This document shows positions 1 through 7,649 of a stretch of DNA of 64,000 nt, one piece after another. A program made the translations under genes and the position numbers. This stretch comes from Altericroceibacterium indicum (GTDB lineage Bacteria > Pseudomonadota > Alphaproteobacteria > Sphingomonadales > Sphingomonadaceae), in assembly GCF_009828105.1 (NCBI RefSeq), contig NZ_WTYQ01000001.1, positions 744,001 to 808,000 of the forward strand, in the 5' to 3' direction. Position 1 is the stretch's first letter, and each line of letters opens with the position of its first letter. The notes under the pieces are model-generated. The model was not told where the DNA came from. It saw nothing but the letters and a program-made list of their open reading frames with translations, and did not search any database.

Positions 1-2
1 GC

Positions 3-308
3 GAGGCGAGGACACAGTTGGCGTCGTCGATCCTCGGCAAGGCGATGGCAGTGCCGGGTGCAGGGCGCAGCCTGCACATCTGGATGCCGATGCCCATGCT
101 CGATGCCGAACGGCTGAGTGCCCGCGCCTTGCGCGCCTCCATCGCGCTAACGCCGCCTGACGGGCCGATTGTCGATGCCGTGGCGCCCTCTGGGGTTCGC
201 CTGTGCCTTGGTGGCCTGCGCTCGCGTGATGCTCTTGAACAGGCGCTTCGCGATATCGCTGCCATGCTGACGACTGCCGGGGGCAGCGCCGCACGCGGTC
301 TGGTCTGA
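3..308 (+). CDS. C-terminal end of a MocR/PdxR-type PLP-dependent regulator (partial)
   Basis: The frame is open from the left window edge and ends at TGA 306-308, so only about 100 C-terminal residues are visible. The run SLHIWMPMP, then ALTPPDG and GVRLCLGG, followed by a helix, matches the end of the aminotransferase-like domain of GntR/MocR regulators. There the small subdomain reads L-H-L-W-L-P and G-V-R-L-C-L-G. These proteins pair an N-terminal winged helix with a fold-I PLP domain and usually regulate vitamin B6, GABA or transporter genes. The N-terminal HTH and the PLP lysine lie outside the window. The transporter fragment 15 bases downstream may have been its target. A plain aminotransferase is the alternative. 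Confidence 0.7.
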   Translation, partial: EARTQLASSILGKAMAVPGAGRSLHIWMPMPMLDAERLSARALRASIALTPPDGPIVDAVAPSGVRLCLGGLRSRDALEQALRDIAAMLTTAGGSAARGLV

Positions 309-323
309 CATGCGGGGCCAGCC

Positions 324-507
324 ATGCATATGAATCGGTCTCCGGCGAGTAGTACGGATCTCTGGTCTTACGCCACGCTCTGCATCGTGATCCTGTTCTG
401 GTCGGGCAATTTCATTGTCGGGCGCGCAGTGAACGGTTTCATTCCGCCATTCACCCTGGCGCTGGTCAGGTGGACTGGTGCGCTTGCGATCCTTCTGCCT
501 TTTGCCT
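324..507 (+). pseudogene. N-terminal fragment of an EamA/DMT-family transporter
   Basis: The ATG at 324 opens a reading frame whose first 60 residues look like the start of a drug/metabolite transporter. A first membrane helix contains LFWSGNFIVGRA, then comes PPFTLALVRW and the beginning of a second helix ending LAILLPFA. After about position 505 the frame becomes arginine/proline-rich nonsense, while a neighbouring frame becomes coding. This indicates a deletion joint inside the gene. A complete DMT protein has about 300 residues and ten helices, so this fragment cannot transport. It probably belonged with the MocR-type regulator just upstream. Confidence 0.65.
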
Positions 508-825
508 GCCCGTGTCGCCCCGACCATCGACCGGCGCTTGGCCGAATTGAACGGCTACCGGGACACACTGGCGAACCGGGTCAGCGTCGCGCTCGACCAT
601 GCGGCGCGCAAGACGCCCGAAGGGCTGGCGCTGGCGGCTGAGGTCCGCGCGCACGTGAAGGCAGTGAAGAAGCCCGACGAACGGATGAAGTTCGTGGCAC
701 AGGCCATGTTCGCCGACGTGTTCCTGGTGTCCCGGGATGGCCGCCCGATCACGACCGACAGCGACCTTGTTATCCACGAGGCCGATGAAGATGCAGATTG
801 CATTCGACTTCGTCCGCGACGGTGA
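508..825 (+). pseudogene. Unrecognised coding fragment joined to the cut transporter
   Basis: From about 508 the +1 frame relative to the transporter has a natural coding composition. It is helical and charged, with segments such as RLAELNGYRDTLANRV, GLALAAEVRAHVKAVKK and MKFVAQAMFADVF, and runs about 105 residues to a stop at 825. No start codon with a ribosome site precedes it; the ATG at 478 lies on the transporter side of the joint. I therefore read it as the 3' part of a gene whose beginning was deleted. I do not recognise the family. Confidence 0.4.
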
Positions 826-910
826 CCGCCTCAGCGGCAGGGCCAAGCCCGGCTATTTTCCAAGCATTGCGGTATCGGGATTCCGGACCGAGGAAAGGAA
901 GCTGCGGTGA
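785..910 (+). CDS. Small 41-residue ORF, possible gene remnant
   Basis: An ATG at 785 lies inside the end of the preceding frame and gives MKMQIAFDFVRDGDRLSG followed by KPGYFPSIAVSGF, ending at TGA 908-910. The stop overlaps the GTG start of the next gene (907), which suggests translational coupling. The sequence looks like natural protein, an amphipathic beta-hairpin, but is too short to place in a family. It may be the tail of a longer gene lost at the same deletion. Confidence 0.3.
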   Translation: MKMQIAFDFVRDGDRLSGRAKPGYFPSIAVSGFRTEERKLR

Positions 911-1647
911 CCAGCGAAATCAGGATGAGCCAATACCCGCTCCTCGCCATGACGCCCGCGATGACGGGAAAGCCGCCGCTGCACGTGGCAATGCTGACCT
1001 ATCCGGGCCTCACACTGCTCGATCTCGTCGGGCCGCTCACCGTGCTGCACGGTCCGATGCAGACGCATCTGCTATGGAAGAATACCGAGCCCGTCATGTC
1101 GGACATCGGTGTTGCCATCACCCCGACCATGAGCTTTGCCGACGCGCCCGATGCCTTCGACATCCTGTTCGTGCCGGGCGGCCCCGGGCAGGTCAATCTG
1201 TTTGGCGATCAGGCCGTGCTCGATTTCCTCGCCCAACACGGCGCACGTGCTCGATGGGTGACGGCGGTGTGCACCGGATCGATGATCTTGGGGGCGGCCG
1301 GGCTGCTCGACGGTTATCGCGCGACGACGCACTGGGGCGGATTGGGCGTGCTGGAGATGTTCGGCGCAGAGCCCGTTGCCGAACGCGTCGTCATCGATCG
1401 CAACCGGATCACCGGAGGCGGCGTTACCGCGGGCATAGATTTCGGCCTAGTGCTGCTAGATACGATTTATGGCAAGCATGTAGCCAAGACCACCCAGCTT
1501 CTTATGGAATACGATCCCGCGCCGCCGTTCGATGCGGGCACCCCGGAGGGGGCAGGTGAACAGGCGGTCGGTGCCGCGTTCGAGGTACTTGCGCCGGTGG
1601 CGACAGAGACGCTTCGAGTGCTGGCGGAGCGGACCGGAGTGGGCTGA
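907..1647 (+). CDS. DJ-1/PfpI family protein, isonitrile hydratase-like
   Basis: This 246-residue protein has the DJ-1/PfpI (GATase1-like) fold. It reads TYPGLTLLDLVGPLTVL near residue 40, DILFVPGGPG near 95, the nucleophile elbow AVCTGSMILGAAGLL near 120 with the catalytic cysteine, then THWGG and ITGGGVTAGIDFGL. That layout matches InhA/GlxA-type proteins, which include cyclohexyl-isocyanide hydratase. No AraC-type HTH is attached, so it is the enzyme form and not GlxA regulators. The GTG at 907 overlaps the upstream stop; in-frame ATGs at 925 and 949 are alternatives. Substrate is unknown. It lies beside the HxlR/NmrA pair, suggesting an electrophile-detoxification role (inference). Confidence 0.8.
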   Translation: MTSEIRMSQYPLLAMTPAMTGKPPLHVAMLTYPGLTLLDLVGPLTVLHGPMQTHLLWKNTEPVMSDIGVAITPTMSFADAPDAFDILFVPGGPGQVNLFGDQAVLDFLAQHGARARWVTAVCTGSMILGAAGLLDGYRATTHWGGLGVLEMFGAEPVAERVVIDRNRITGGGVTAGIDFGLVLLDTIYGKHVAKTTQLLMEYDPAPPFDAGTPEGAGEQAVGAAFEVLAPVATETLRVLAERTGVG

Positions 1648-1663
1648 TGCCGATCGCGACCGG

Positions 1664-2095
1664 CTACGGCCGTGGGCTATGCGCGTGGTCGAAGCGACGC
1701 CGTGCATCGCGGAAATCGTCTGTCCGGTCCATCACCCAGCGCCACAGCGGCACCATCCCGACCAGCATCTCCTCTCCCAATGCAGTGAGGCGATATTCGA
1801 CGCGGGGCGGCACCTCCTTGTAATCCTTGCGCGCAATAAGCCCGTCGCGCTCGAGCTGGCGCAAGGTGCGGGTGAGCATGCGCTGGGTAACGCCGTCCAG
1901 TGCGCGGCCCAGTTCCGCGTGCCGCAGCGGACCGCGCGCCACGCCCAGGGCATGCACGATCCCGAGCGACCAGCGATTGCCCGCATGGGCAAGAATCTCG
2001 CGCTTGAGGTTGTCCTCTTCGTCGCTCAGCGCTGCGCAGGCCGCTCGCGACTGTTCGATCGCTTCCTCAAGTGGTGCCAATTGTTGCTGTATCAT
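1664..2095 (-). CDS. HxlR-family winged-helix transcriptional regulator
   Basis: This 143-residue protein is close to the usual HxlR length. It has the family core: GNRWSLGIVHAL, where canonical members read K-W-t-l-l-I-l, then RHAELGRALDGVTQRMLTRTLRQLERDGLI, then a basic wing RKDYKEVPPRVEYRLTALGEEM. HxlR proteins are MarR-related dimers that often respond to aldehydes, quinones or redox stress and control a divergent gene. Here the divergent gene is the NmrA-type reductase at 2158, with a perfect palindrome in the 62-base gap. The start ATG at 2095 is the first in frame. The ligand cannot be told from sequence. Confidence 0.88.
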   Translation of the reverse strand: MIQQQLAPLEEAIEQSRAACAALSDEEDNLKREILAHAGNRWSLGIVHALGVARGPLRHAELGRALDGVTQRMLTRTLRQLERDGLIARKDYKEVPPRVEYRLTALGEEMLVGMVPLWRWVMDRTDDFRDARRRFDHAHSPRP

Positions 2096-2136
2096 CGGTG
2101 TGCCTTCTTAAAGTTCTGACACGGCTCAATATCTGC

Positions 2137-2153
2137 GTCTCCAGATTGGAGAC
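2137..2153. promoter_or_regulatory. 17-bp palindrome between hxlR-type gene and NmrA-type gene
   Basis: GTCTCCAGATTGGAGAC has two perfect 7-base arms around GAT. It sits in the divergent gap and ends 4 bases before the ATG at 2158. Its right arm contains the GGAG Shine-Dalgarno of the reductase gene. It is a good candidate operator for the adjacent HxlR regulator, which would bind as a dimer. A hairpin that hides the ribosome site is the other reading. Confidence 0.5.
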
Positions 2154-2157
2154 TGGA

Positions 2158-3087
2158 ATGACAAGTATCGATACCCAAGCCGACAAAATCCTCGTTCTGG
2201 GGGCAGGGGAGCTTGGCCTCGCCGTGCTCAGGGAGTTGGTCGCCTTGCGGCAAGAGGGATTTGCGCCGGAGATATCCGTGTTGCTCCGCCCGGCCGATCA
2301 GGTCGCGGGCAGCGAGGACGAACTGCGCGCCGAGCTGGGCGCGATGGGCGTCGCGATTGTCGAGGCCGATCTCGCCACGAGCAGCGCGGCAGATCTTGCC
2401 GTGATCTTTGCCGACTATGCGCAGATCATCGGCTGTACCGGTTTCGTCGGCGGCCCCGGCACGCAGCGAAAGATCACCGCCGCAGCGATTGAAGCGAGTG
2501 TTCGGCACTACATTCCCTGGCAGTTCGGCGTCGATTACGACGTTGTCGGACTGGGCAGCGGGCAGGAAGTGTTCGACGAACAATACGAGGTGCGCGAGAT
2601 GCTGCGCGCGCAGAGTGCAATCCGCTGGACCATCATCTCGACCGGAATGTTCACCAGCTTTGTGTTTCTGCCTGCGTTCGAACTGGTCGATCTCAAGCGC
2701 GCGCGTGTGCATGCGCTGGGCGACTGGAGCTACCGCCTGACAGTCACGCCGCCGGAAGACATTGGAAAAATGACGGCGCTGGTCGCTTCGCAATGGCGAT
2801 CCTATCAGGACCAGATCGTCTATATCGCGGGCGACACCTTCACCTATTCGCAGCTCGCCGATACGCTCGGCCGGGTGACAGGCCGCGCGTTCGAGAGGAC
2901 GCTTTGGGATACCGCGCAACTCCGTGCCGAGGTCGAGGCCCATCCCGGCGACACCATGCGCAAGTATCGCCTGGCCTTTGCGCGACCCGACGGAGTGGCT
3001 TGGCCGATGGAAGAGACGCTCAACGCCAAGTTGGGGATCGCCACGACCAGCGTGGAACAGTGGCTGCGAAGGTGGCTTTCTGTCTGA
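2158..3087 (+). CDS. NmrA-like NAD(P)-binding oxidoreductase (isoflavone/aromatic alcohol reductase type)
   Basis: This 309-residue atypical short-chain dehydrogenase starts with ILVLGAGELGLAVLREL, a dinucleotide-binding GxGxxG-type loop. TGFVGGPGTQRKI and HYIPWQFGVDYD follow, typical of NmrA/isoflavone-reductase-like proteins. TIISTGMFTSF and YIAGDTFTYSQLAD mark the C-terminal substrate region. The ATG at 2158 is chosen because GGAG lies 6 bases upstream and the NAD motif begins 12 residues later; in-frame codons further upstream are spurious. It is divergent from the HxlR regulator. Such pairs usually handle quinones, aldehydes or aromatic compounds. The substrate is not determinable. Confidence 0.85.
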   Translation: MTSIDTQADKILVLGAGELGLAVLRELVALRQEGFAPEISVLLRPADQVAGSEDELRAELGAMGVAIVEADLATSSAADLAVIFADYAQIIGCTGFVGGPGTQRKITAAAIEASVRHYIPWQFGVDYDVVGLGSGQEVFDEQYEVREMLRAQSAIRWTIISTGMFTSFVFLPAFELVDLKRARVHALGDWSYRLTVTPPEDIGKMTALVASQWRSYQDQIVYIAGDTFTYSQLADTLGRVTGRAFERTLWDTAQLRAEVEAHPGDTMRKYRLAFARPDGVAWPMEETLNAKLGIATTSVEQWLRRWLSV

Positions 3088-3127
3088 GGTCATCCGCCGG
3101 ATCGCAAGTTCGCTCATGTCCGCGTTC

Positions 3128-4039
3128 CTATGCGGCGCGAGGGAAGACGAAGGACTGGTGCAGCGACGTGCCGGCGGTAACCCCATCAGCCGCCGCCCAT
3201 GTCGCGTTATGTGGCGCGCGCGCGATATCGCCAGCGGCATAGACACCCGGCACGCTGGTCATGCGGCTGTCGTCCGTTACGATAATTGGGCCGAGTGGGC
3301 CTTCACTCACCGCGCAACCGAGTTTCTCCGCAATCGGGCTCGAAAGCCGCGTGGGCGGGGCGAGATACAGGGCATCAAGAGCAATCTCCTGCCCATCCGC
3401 CAGCGCGATCGCGGAGAGGCTTGGTTCCTCGCCCAGCAGTGCGGAGACCGGCTCGGGCTGGATCGTTACCTTGCGCTGGTGCAGCTGGCCCAGCAGTTCG
3501 GCATCGGGCATTTCGCCGCCATCGAGGAAGTAGGTCGTGGGCCCCCATTCTGCGATCAGTTGCGCCTGATGCGCCGACATCGGGCCCGTCCGCAGGACAC
3601 CGAGCCGACGGCCGGAGAACTCGTAGCCATGGCAATAGGGGCAATGCAGGGCCGTGCTGCCCCAGCGTTGTGCAAGGCCGGGAATGTCGGGCAACTGGTC
3701 GACAATCCCGAATGCCAGGACGAGCCGCGCGGCCTCCAGTTCAGTCCCATCGGCCAGCATCACGGCAAATCCGGGCCCGGTCGCGGATGCATCAATCGCT
3801 TCACCGGCCAGCATGGAAACGGTGGGATAGGCGGAAACCTGCGCCTTTGCCGTCGCGATCATCGCGCCCGGCGCGGCCCCGTCCTGTGCAAAGAACCCGT
3901 GAGACTCCTCTGCAAAGCGATTGCGCGGCAGCCCGCTGTCGACGACGCAGACCGTCCTGCCGCCGCGGGCGATGTGGATAGCCGCGGAGAGACCGGCAAA
4001 GCTGCCGCCGATTACGATTGCGTCAAAAATAGGCATCAT
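3128..4039 (-). CDS. Thioredoxin-reductase-like FAD/NAD(P) oxidoreductase
   Basis: This 303-residue flavoprotein has an N-terminal FAD motif ([20 protein letters not shown]), a redox-active CPYC in HCPYCHGYE near residue 135, an NADP region, and the C-terminal FAD motif [10 protein letters not shown] near 270. This is the low-molecular-weight thioredoxin reductase layout. However, the NADPH-loop sequence ([14 protein letters not shown]) lacks a clear GxGxxA, so the electron donor is uncertain. The 5' end overlaps the Rrf2 fragment (4023-4445), so the two were one regulatory unit. Rrf2-controlled flavoproteins of this kind are common in sphingomonads and are linked to oxidative or nitrosative stress (inference). 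Confidence 0.85.
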   Translation of the reverse strand: MMPIFDAIVIGGSFAGLSAAIHIARGGRTVCVVDSGLPRNRFAEESHGFFAQDGAAPGAMIATAKAQVSAYPTVSMLAGEAIDASATGPGFAVMLADGTELEAARLVLAFGIVDQLPDIPGLAQRWGSTALHCPYCHGYEFSGRRLGVLRTGPMSAHQAQLIAEWGPTTYFLDGGEMPDAELLGQLHQRKVTIQPEPVSALLGEEPSLSAIALADGQEIALDALYLAPPTRLSSPIAEKLGCAVSEGPLGPIIVTDDSRMTSVPGVYAAGDIARAPHNATWAAADGVTAGTSLHQSFVFPRAA

Positions 4040-4445
4040 GTTCGTCCGTCTCTCTTGTGGAAGTCTGGCTCGAAAGCCGTTCGTGGAAATCTGCGCTGAG
4101 CGCGGCCAGTGTCACTTCCGCGAACCGTTCTAAAAGCAAGGCTTCGGCCGCTGCGAAGGCGTCGTTCATCACGGCGTTGACGGCCTGCTCCACCAGACAG
4201 CCGGGTGCTTCGGTGCGGTTGCTCATCGCGAGAAGGGTGGGGCCGCCGAGAGCCTCGTAGACATCGCGCAGCGTGATCTCGGCCAAGGGCCGGGCAATGG
4301 TCCAGCCGCCGCCATGGCCCTTTTCCGATCGGACGAAACCGGCGTCCCGCAATCCAGCAAGGATGCGCCGGATCACCACCGGATTGGTCTGCATGGCCTT
4401 TGCCATGGCGTCCGAAGTGACCGGCCCATCGGCCTCGGCGGCGTG
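4023..4445 (-). pseudogene. Rrf2-family regulator, 5' end deleted
   Basis: The frame encodes the main part of an Rrf2-type winged-helix regulator: [19 protein letters not shown], then the recognition region [28 protein letters not shown], then an effector part with one cysteine (GCLVEQAV). The frame is cut at about 4445. The usual first 12 or so residues, including the start and first helix, are missing, and a stop follows five codons upstream. An internal ATG at 4406 could start a shortened 127-residue product without helix 1 and most of the helix-turn-helix entry. It overlaps the start of the flavoprotein gene by 17 bases. Confidence 0.75.
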
Positions 4446-4674
4446 GACCCGCCACGATCAGCCCGGCATAATGGGCGACATCGGCCATCAGCCAGGCCCC
4501 CACGTCATCGGCAATGGCGCGGATCGCGGCAAAGTCGATCTGCCGGGGATAGGCCGAGCCGCCCGCGATGATCAGGCGCGGTCTCGTTTCGCGGGCGACG
4601 CGGGCGAGGTCTTCGAGGTCGATCCGCTCATCCTCGCGTCGCACCTTGTAGCTGACGGCATTGAACCAGCGGGT
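4446..4674 (-). pseudogene. Internal fragment of glyA (serine hydroxymethyltransferase)
   Basis: On the minus strand this stretch encodes [17 protein letters not shown], then [41 protein letters not shown]. This is the middle of serine hydroxymethyltransferase, including the region just before the PLP lysine. Both ends are abrupt. One side passes into the Rrf2 fragment at about 4446, in another frame; the other passes into insertion-sequence-like DNA at about 4675. Only about 75 of the usual 420-435 residues remain. It is not a functional gene and is unlikely to be the cell's only glyA. Confidence 0.7.
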
Positions 4675-4689
4675 CGTGTCCCACGGGGT

Positions 4690-4857
4690 GGTGTAGGAAG
4701 GTTTCCCTGAGAGGGTGGCCACCGTCGATCTTCTGGTAGGGTTCGGATTGTGAACTCGAACCTGGAGAAGCAGACGATGACCGACGACAGAATGGCCCTT
4801 GTTGAGCTGATTGAGCAAGGGGCTGACAGCGATTTGGTGCGTGAGATGTTGCTGGTG
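4690..4857 (+). mobile_element. Left-end remnant of an IS256-family insertion sequence
   Basis: An ATG at 4777, with GGAGAAG 8 bases upstream, encodes [19 protein letters not shown] followed by LVREML. This resembles the N-terminus of IS256/Mutator-type transposases found in sphingomonads. After about 27 residues the match ends. The frame continues as unrelated residues and reaches the trbI fragment, so almost the whole transposase (about 400 residues) is gone. The DNA upstream, with GGAAGGTTTCCCTGAGAGG near 4700, may be the element's terminal repeat, but no partner end is visible. Confidence 0.5.
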
Positions 4858-4904
4858 AAACGCAACTGGCTCGATGCCTATGACTTCGCCACCGACCGAG
4901 CGGC

Positions 4905-5564
4905 GACCAGAACAACCAGCAGCGCAAGCTCGACTTTGTCGGGAGCCAGGCGTCGGCCGGCATCACCAATGCCCATGCGCTGCAGACCCCTGCATCGCCT
5001 TATCAGTTGATGGCGGGCAGTGTGATCGCCGCCAGCCTGCTGACGGGGCTCAATTCCGACCTTCCGGGCATGGTGGTGGCGCAAGTGACCGAACCGGTCT
5101 TCGATACCGTGACCGGGTGTATCCTGCTCATCCCGCAAGGCTCGCGTCTGATCGGCAGCTATGACAGCGTCGTGGCTTTCGGTCAGCGGCGCGCCTTGCT
5201 GGTCTGGCAGCGGATTATCCTGCCCGATGGCAGTTCGGTCCAGATAGACAATCTGCCAGCCACCGACAGCGCGGGTTATGCGGGGCTTGCCGACAAGGTC
5301 GACTTCCATAGCTGGCAATTGCTCAAGGGCGTCGCGCTTTCGACGCTGCTGGGCGTCGGCACTGAACTCACGCTCGGCAATGACGAGAGCGATCTTGTCC
5401 GCGCGATCCGGCAATCGACCCAGCAATCCGCCAATCAGGCGGGGCAGCAGATCGTCTCGAAGAACCTCAATATCCAGCCCACCATCACCGTCCGTCCCGG
5501 ATGGCCGCTGCGCGTGATCGTCCACAAGGACATCGTGCTGCGGCCCTGGGCGGGCGCTCGCTAG
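4905..5564 (+). pseudogene. trbI: trbI/virB10 conjugation channel protein, 5' truncated
   Basis: About 220 residues of the C-terminal TrbI/VirB10 domain are intact: QTPASPYQLMAGSVIAASL, TGLNSDLPGMVVAQVTE, LLIPQGSRLIGSYDSVV, WQRIILPDGSS, TDSAGYAGLADKVDFH and a tail with PTITVRPGWPLRVIVHKD. In the mating-pair channel this domain forms the outer-membrane ring. The normal protein has about 380-400 residues with a cytoplasmic tail, membrane helix and proline-rich periplasmic linker. All of these are missing, and a stop codon at 4881 closes the frame upstream. The fragment is fused to the IS256 remnant. It cannot function as a channel component. Confidence 0.85.
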
Positions 5565-5579
5565 ACAAGGAGAGCCGCG

Positions 5580-5801
5580 ATGCTCAAGCTCGCCAAACTG
5601 CCAGACCGGACACCGGTCAAACTGGCCGTCACGATTACGCCCGATCTCGCCCATGCGCTCGGCGACTATGCGACGATCTACAACCGGACCTATGGCGACA
5701 AAGCCGAAGTGGCGGATCTCGTTCCCGCCATGCTCGACAGCTTTCTGGCCAGCGATCGTGCCTTTGCCAAGGCGCGCAGGGACATGGAGGCCGGGACATG
5801 A
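5580..5801 (+). CDS. DUF2274 protein of the conjugative-element trb cluster
   Basis: This 73-residue protein reads KLPDRTPVKLAVTITPDL, then ALGDYATIYNRTYGDKAEV and DLVPAMLDSFLASDR. It matches the small DUF2274 proteins that follow trbI in alphaproteobacterial integrative and conjugative elements. The C-terminal part resembles a ribbon-helix-helix-like arrangement. AAGGAGAG lies before the ATG. It overlaps the next gene by ATGA. Its function is unknown, and the position after trbI is the main support. Confidence 0.78.
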   Translation: MLKLAKLPDRTPVKLAVTITPDLAHALGDYATIYNRTYGDKAEVADLVPAMLDSFLASDRAFAKARRDMEAGT

Positions 5802-6109
5802 CGCGCAAGCGAACGATCGGCCGCTTCCGGCGCTCGAAGCAGGGCGGATGGGAAGGGGAGATCAACACCCTCTCCATCCAGCGTGCGATCCGGCTTGTGC
5901 CCAACGACAATAGGGTCAGCGACAAGGCCCCGGCGTTCCGGGTCATGCTGGGCTGGCAGCATATCGGGGACGCCTGGGAGCTGATGTCGCGCACCGAGCC
6001 TCCCCGTGAATATTGGCGGGTGCGGATCGACGATCCCTTTTGTCCGCTCAGCGCCATGCTGTTCTGCGACGCCGAAGGCATGACCGCGCAACTGGTGCTG
6101 CAGGTCTGA
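5798..6109 (+). CDS. DUF736 protein
   Basis: The ATG at 5798 overlaps the previous stop, giving 103 residues: IGRFRRSKQGGWEGEINTLS, VRL-type strands, then AFRVMLGWQHIGDAWELMSR and YWRVRIDDPFCPLSAMLF. This is the DUF736 pattern of a small beta-rich protein, widespread in conjugative elements and plasmids of Alphaproteobacteria. In full elements it is often near the relaxase or integrase end. No function is established. A frame open further upstream on the same strand is not used, because it would overlap DUF2274 throughout. Confidence 0.8.
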   Translation: MTRKRTIGRFRRSKQGGWEGEINTLSIQRAIRLVPNDNRVSDKAPAFRVMLGWQHIGDAWELMSRTEPPREYWRVRIDDPFCPLSAMLFCDAEGMTAQLVLQV

Positions 6110-6111
6110 CC

Positions 6112-6429
6112 ATGGGCGAGGGAGCCGAGCGCGTTCTGACCATCCGGGAAGCGGCGGCGCTGCTCAAGGTGCACCCCAACACCATCCGCAATCTGCTGGC
6201 CGAGGGGCGCATTCCGGCGGCCCGGGTCGGGCGCCAGTGGCGCTTTCTGGAAGGCGAACTTGTCGCGTGGATTCGCTCGGGCTACTCTGCGCCTGCACGA
6301 ATGCAGTCAGGTGCCCAACGAAAGGAGGCATTATGGCACTCTGGAAACGTGCAGGAAAATACTACGTCAAGCTCACAGCACCTGACGGAACGCTCATTAG
6401 ACGCTCTACTGGAACGACCGACAGGCTGA
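6112..6429 (+). CDS. Excisionase-like MerR/HTH_17 DNA-binding protein
   Basis: This 105-residue protein has the winged-helix signature LTIREAAALLKVHPNTIRNLLAEG, then IPAARVGRQWRFLEGELVAWI. This is the helix-turn-helix_17 form used by recombination directionality factors and small regulators. The last 40 residues run over the start of the integrase (6333) in another frame and look disordered. Position directly before an integrase suggests a role in controlling excision. The ATG at 6112 is two bases after the DUF736 stop. Confidence 0.78.
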   Translation: MGEGAERVLTIREAAALLKVHPNTIRNLLAEGRIPAARVGRQWRFLEGELVAWIRSGYSAPARMQSGAQRKEALWHSGNVQENTTSSSQHLTERSLDALLERPTG

Positions 6430-7460
6430 AGGCGCTCGAATTTCACGACAAGCTGAAGGCCGAGCTGTGGGACCTTGCCAGGCTGAAGCAGAAGCCGAAA
6501 CGGACCTGGGACGAGGCGGCTTTGCGGTGGCTGAAGGAGAAGGCACACAAGAAGTCCTACCGGGACGATGTGAGCCGGATCCGGTGGTTCACCAGGCATC
6601 TGCGTGGCAAGACATTGGATCAGGTGAGCAGGGACATGATCGACCGGCTCATATCGCGTCATTTCGCCCGCAAGAGCGATCGCACCAAGGATCTCTATGT
6701 CGCGCTCATCCGCGCGATCTTCCGGAAGGCGATGCGGGAATGGGAATGGATCGCGCATGTGCCGGCGTTCAAGACCTATGCGCGCAGTGGCCGGGTCAGG
6801 GTGCGGTTTCTCACCCATGATCAGGCCGCCGAGCTCATGGGGCGGCTTCCTGAACACCAGCGCGAGGTGGTGCTGTTCGCTTTGTCGACCGGCCTGCGTC
6901 AGGGCAACATACTCCATCTGCGATGGGATCAGGTCGATATGACCCGGCGCATCGTCACGATCGGATATGGCGAGACCAAGAACGGGGAAGCGCTCGGCGT
7001 GCCCCTGAACGAGGCGGCTCTTGGCGTGTTACGGCGGCAGAAGGGCAAGCATCCGGTTCATGTGTTCACATTTCGGGGCAAGCGCCTTGCCAATGCGAAT
7101 ACGCGGACCTGGCGCGGCGCATTGAAGGCCTGCGGGATCGAGGATTTCCGCTGGCACGATCTGCGGCACACCTGGGCGACCTGGCTCCGGCAGAATGACG
7201 TGCCCACCTGGGTGCTTCAGGAGCTGGGGGGATGGAAATCGGAGTCGATGGTGCGGCGTTATGCGCACATGTCGGTGAAGCATCTCCAGCCCTATGCCGA
7301 CCAGCTGATTTTGCCGGGCACAGACCCGCTGATTAATCCGGTCACAGACACGAAAAAGTCTAACTGCCCGGAAAAGCTGGAAAGCCCAGGTCACAAAAAT
7401 GGTCACAGTGAGAGCCGTCCGCGGCTCAAGCTTGTTGCCGGCCTCGACGTAAACTCTTGA
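6333..7460 (+). CDS. Tyrosine-type site-specific integrase
   Basis: The start is the ATG at 6333, because AAAGGAGG ends 4 bases before it. The product has 375 residues. An N-terminal arm-binding part begins MALWKRAGKYYVKLTAPDG, and a SAM-like core-binding domain covers about residues 55-150. The catalytic domain has Arg in ALSTGLRQGNIL, the H-x-x-R box in FRWHDLRHTWATW, a GGWKS turn and the nucleophile Tyr in MVRRYAHMS. All catalytic residues are present, so the enzyme could be active. It ends 18 bases from the 3' end of tRNA-Lys, the usual place for an integrase that uses that tRNA gene as attachment site. Confidence 0.93.
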   Translation: MALWKRAGKYYVKLTAPDGTLIRRSTGTTDRLKALEFHDKLKAELWDLARLKQKPKRTWDEAALRWLKEKAHKKSYRDDVSRIRWFTRHLRGKTLDQVSRDMIDRLISRHFARKSDRTKDLYVALIRAIFRKAMREWEWIAHVPAFKTYARSGRVRVRFLTHDQAAELMGRLPEHQREVVLFALSTGLRQGNILHLRWDQVDMTRRIVTIGYGETKNGEALGVPLNEAALGVLRRQKGKHPVHVFTFRGKRLANANTRTWRGALKACGIEDFRWHDLRHTWATWLRQNDVPTWVLQELGGWKSESMVRRYAHMSVKHLQPYADQLILPGTDPLINPVTDTKKSNCPEKLESPGHKNGHSESRPRLKLVAGLDVNS

Positions 7461-7477
7461 TTATTAGGCGAGAAAAA

Positions 7478-7553
<76 letters not shown>

Positions 7554-7649
7554 ACTCGGCAAATTGCCGCTCCGGCTCTGTGCCGGTGAAGCGCGGATAT
7601 ACAGATAGTTTTCGGGATGAAAAGACCTAATTTGTCAATTTCGTAATTT

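Noticed and set aside
2092-3246. Long open frame (384 codons) on the minus strand opposite the NmrA-type gene
   Set aside because: It has arginine/histidine-rich composition with no domain and mirrors a GC-rich real gene; it also overlaps the HxlR gene start.
2924-4099. 391-codon plus-strand open frame opposite the flavoprotein gene
   Set aside because: It is a shadow of the CPYC flavoprotein; its composition is unnatural and it has no ribosome site.
1-7460. Second attachment-site copy of the tRNA-Lys 3' end inside the visible part of the element
   Set aside because: I found no repeat of the acceptor/T-arm sequence; the other end must lie outside the window.
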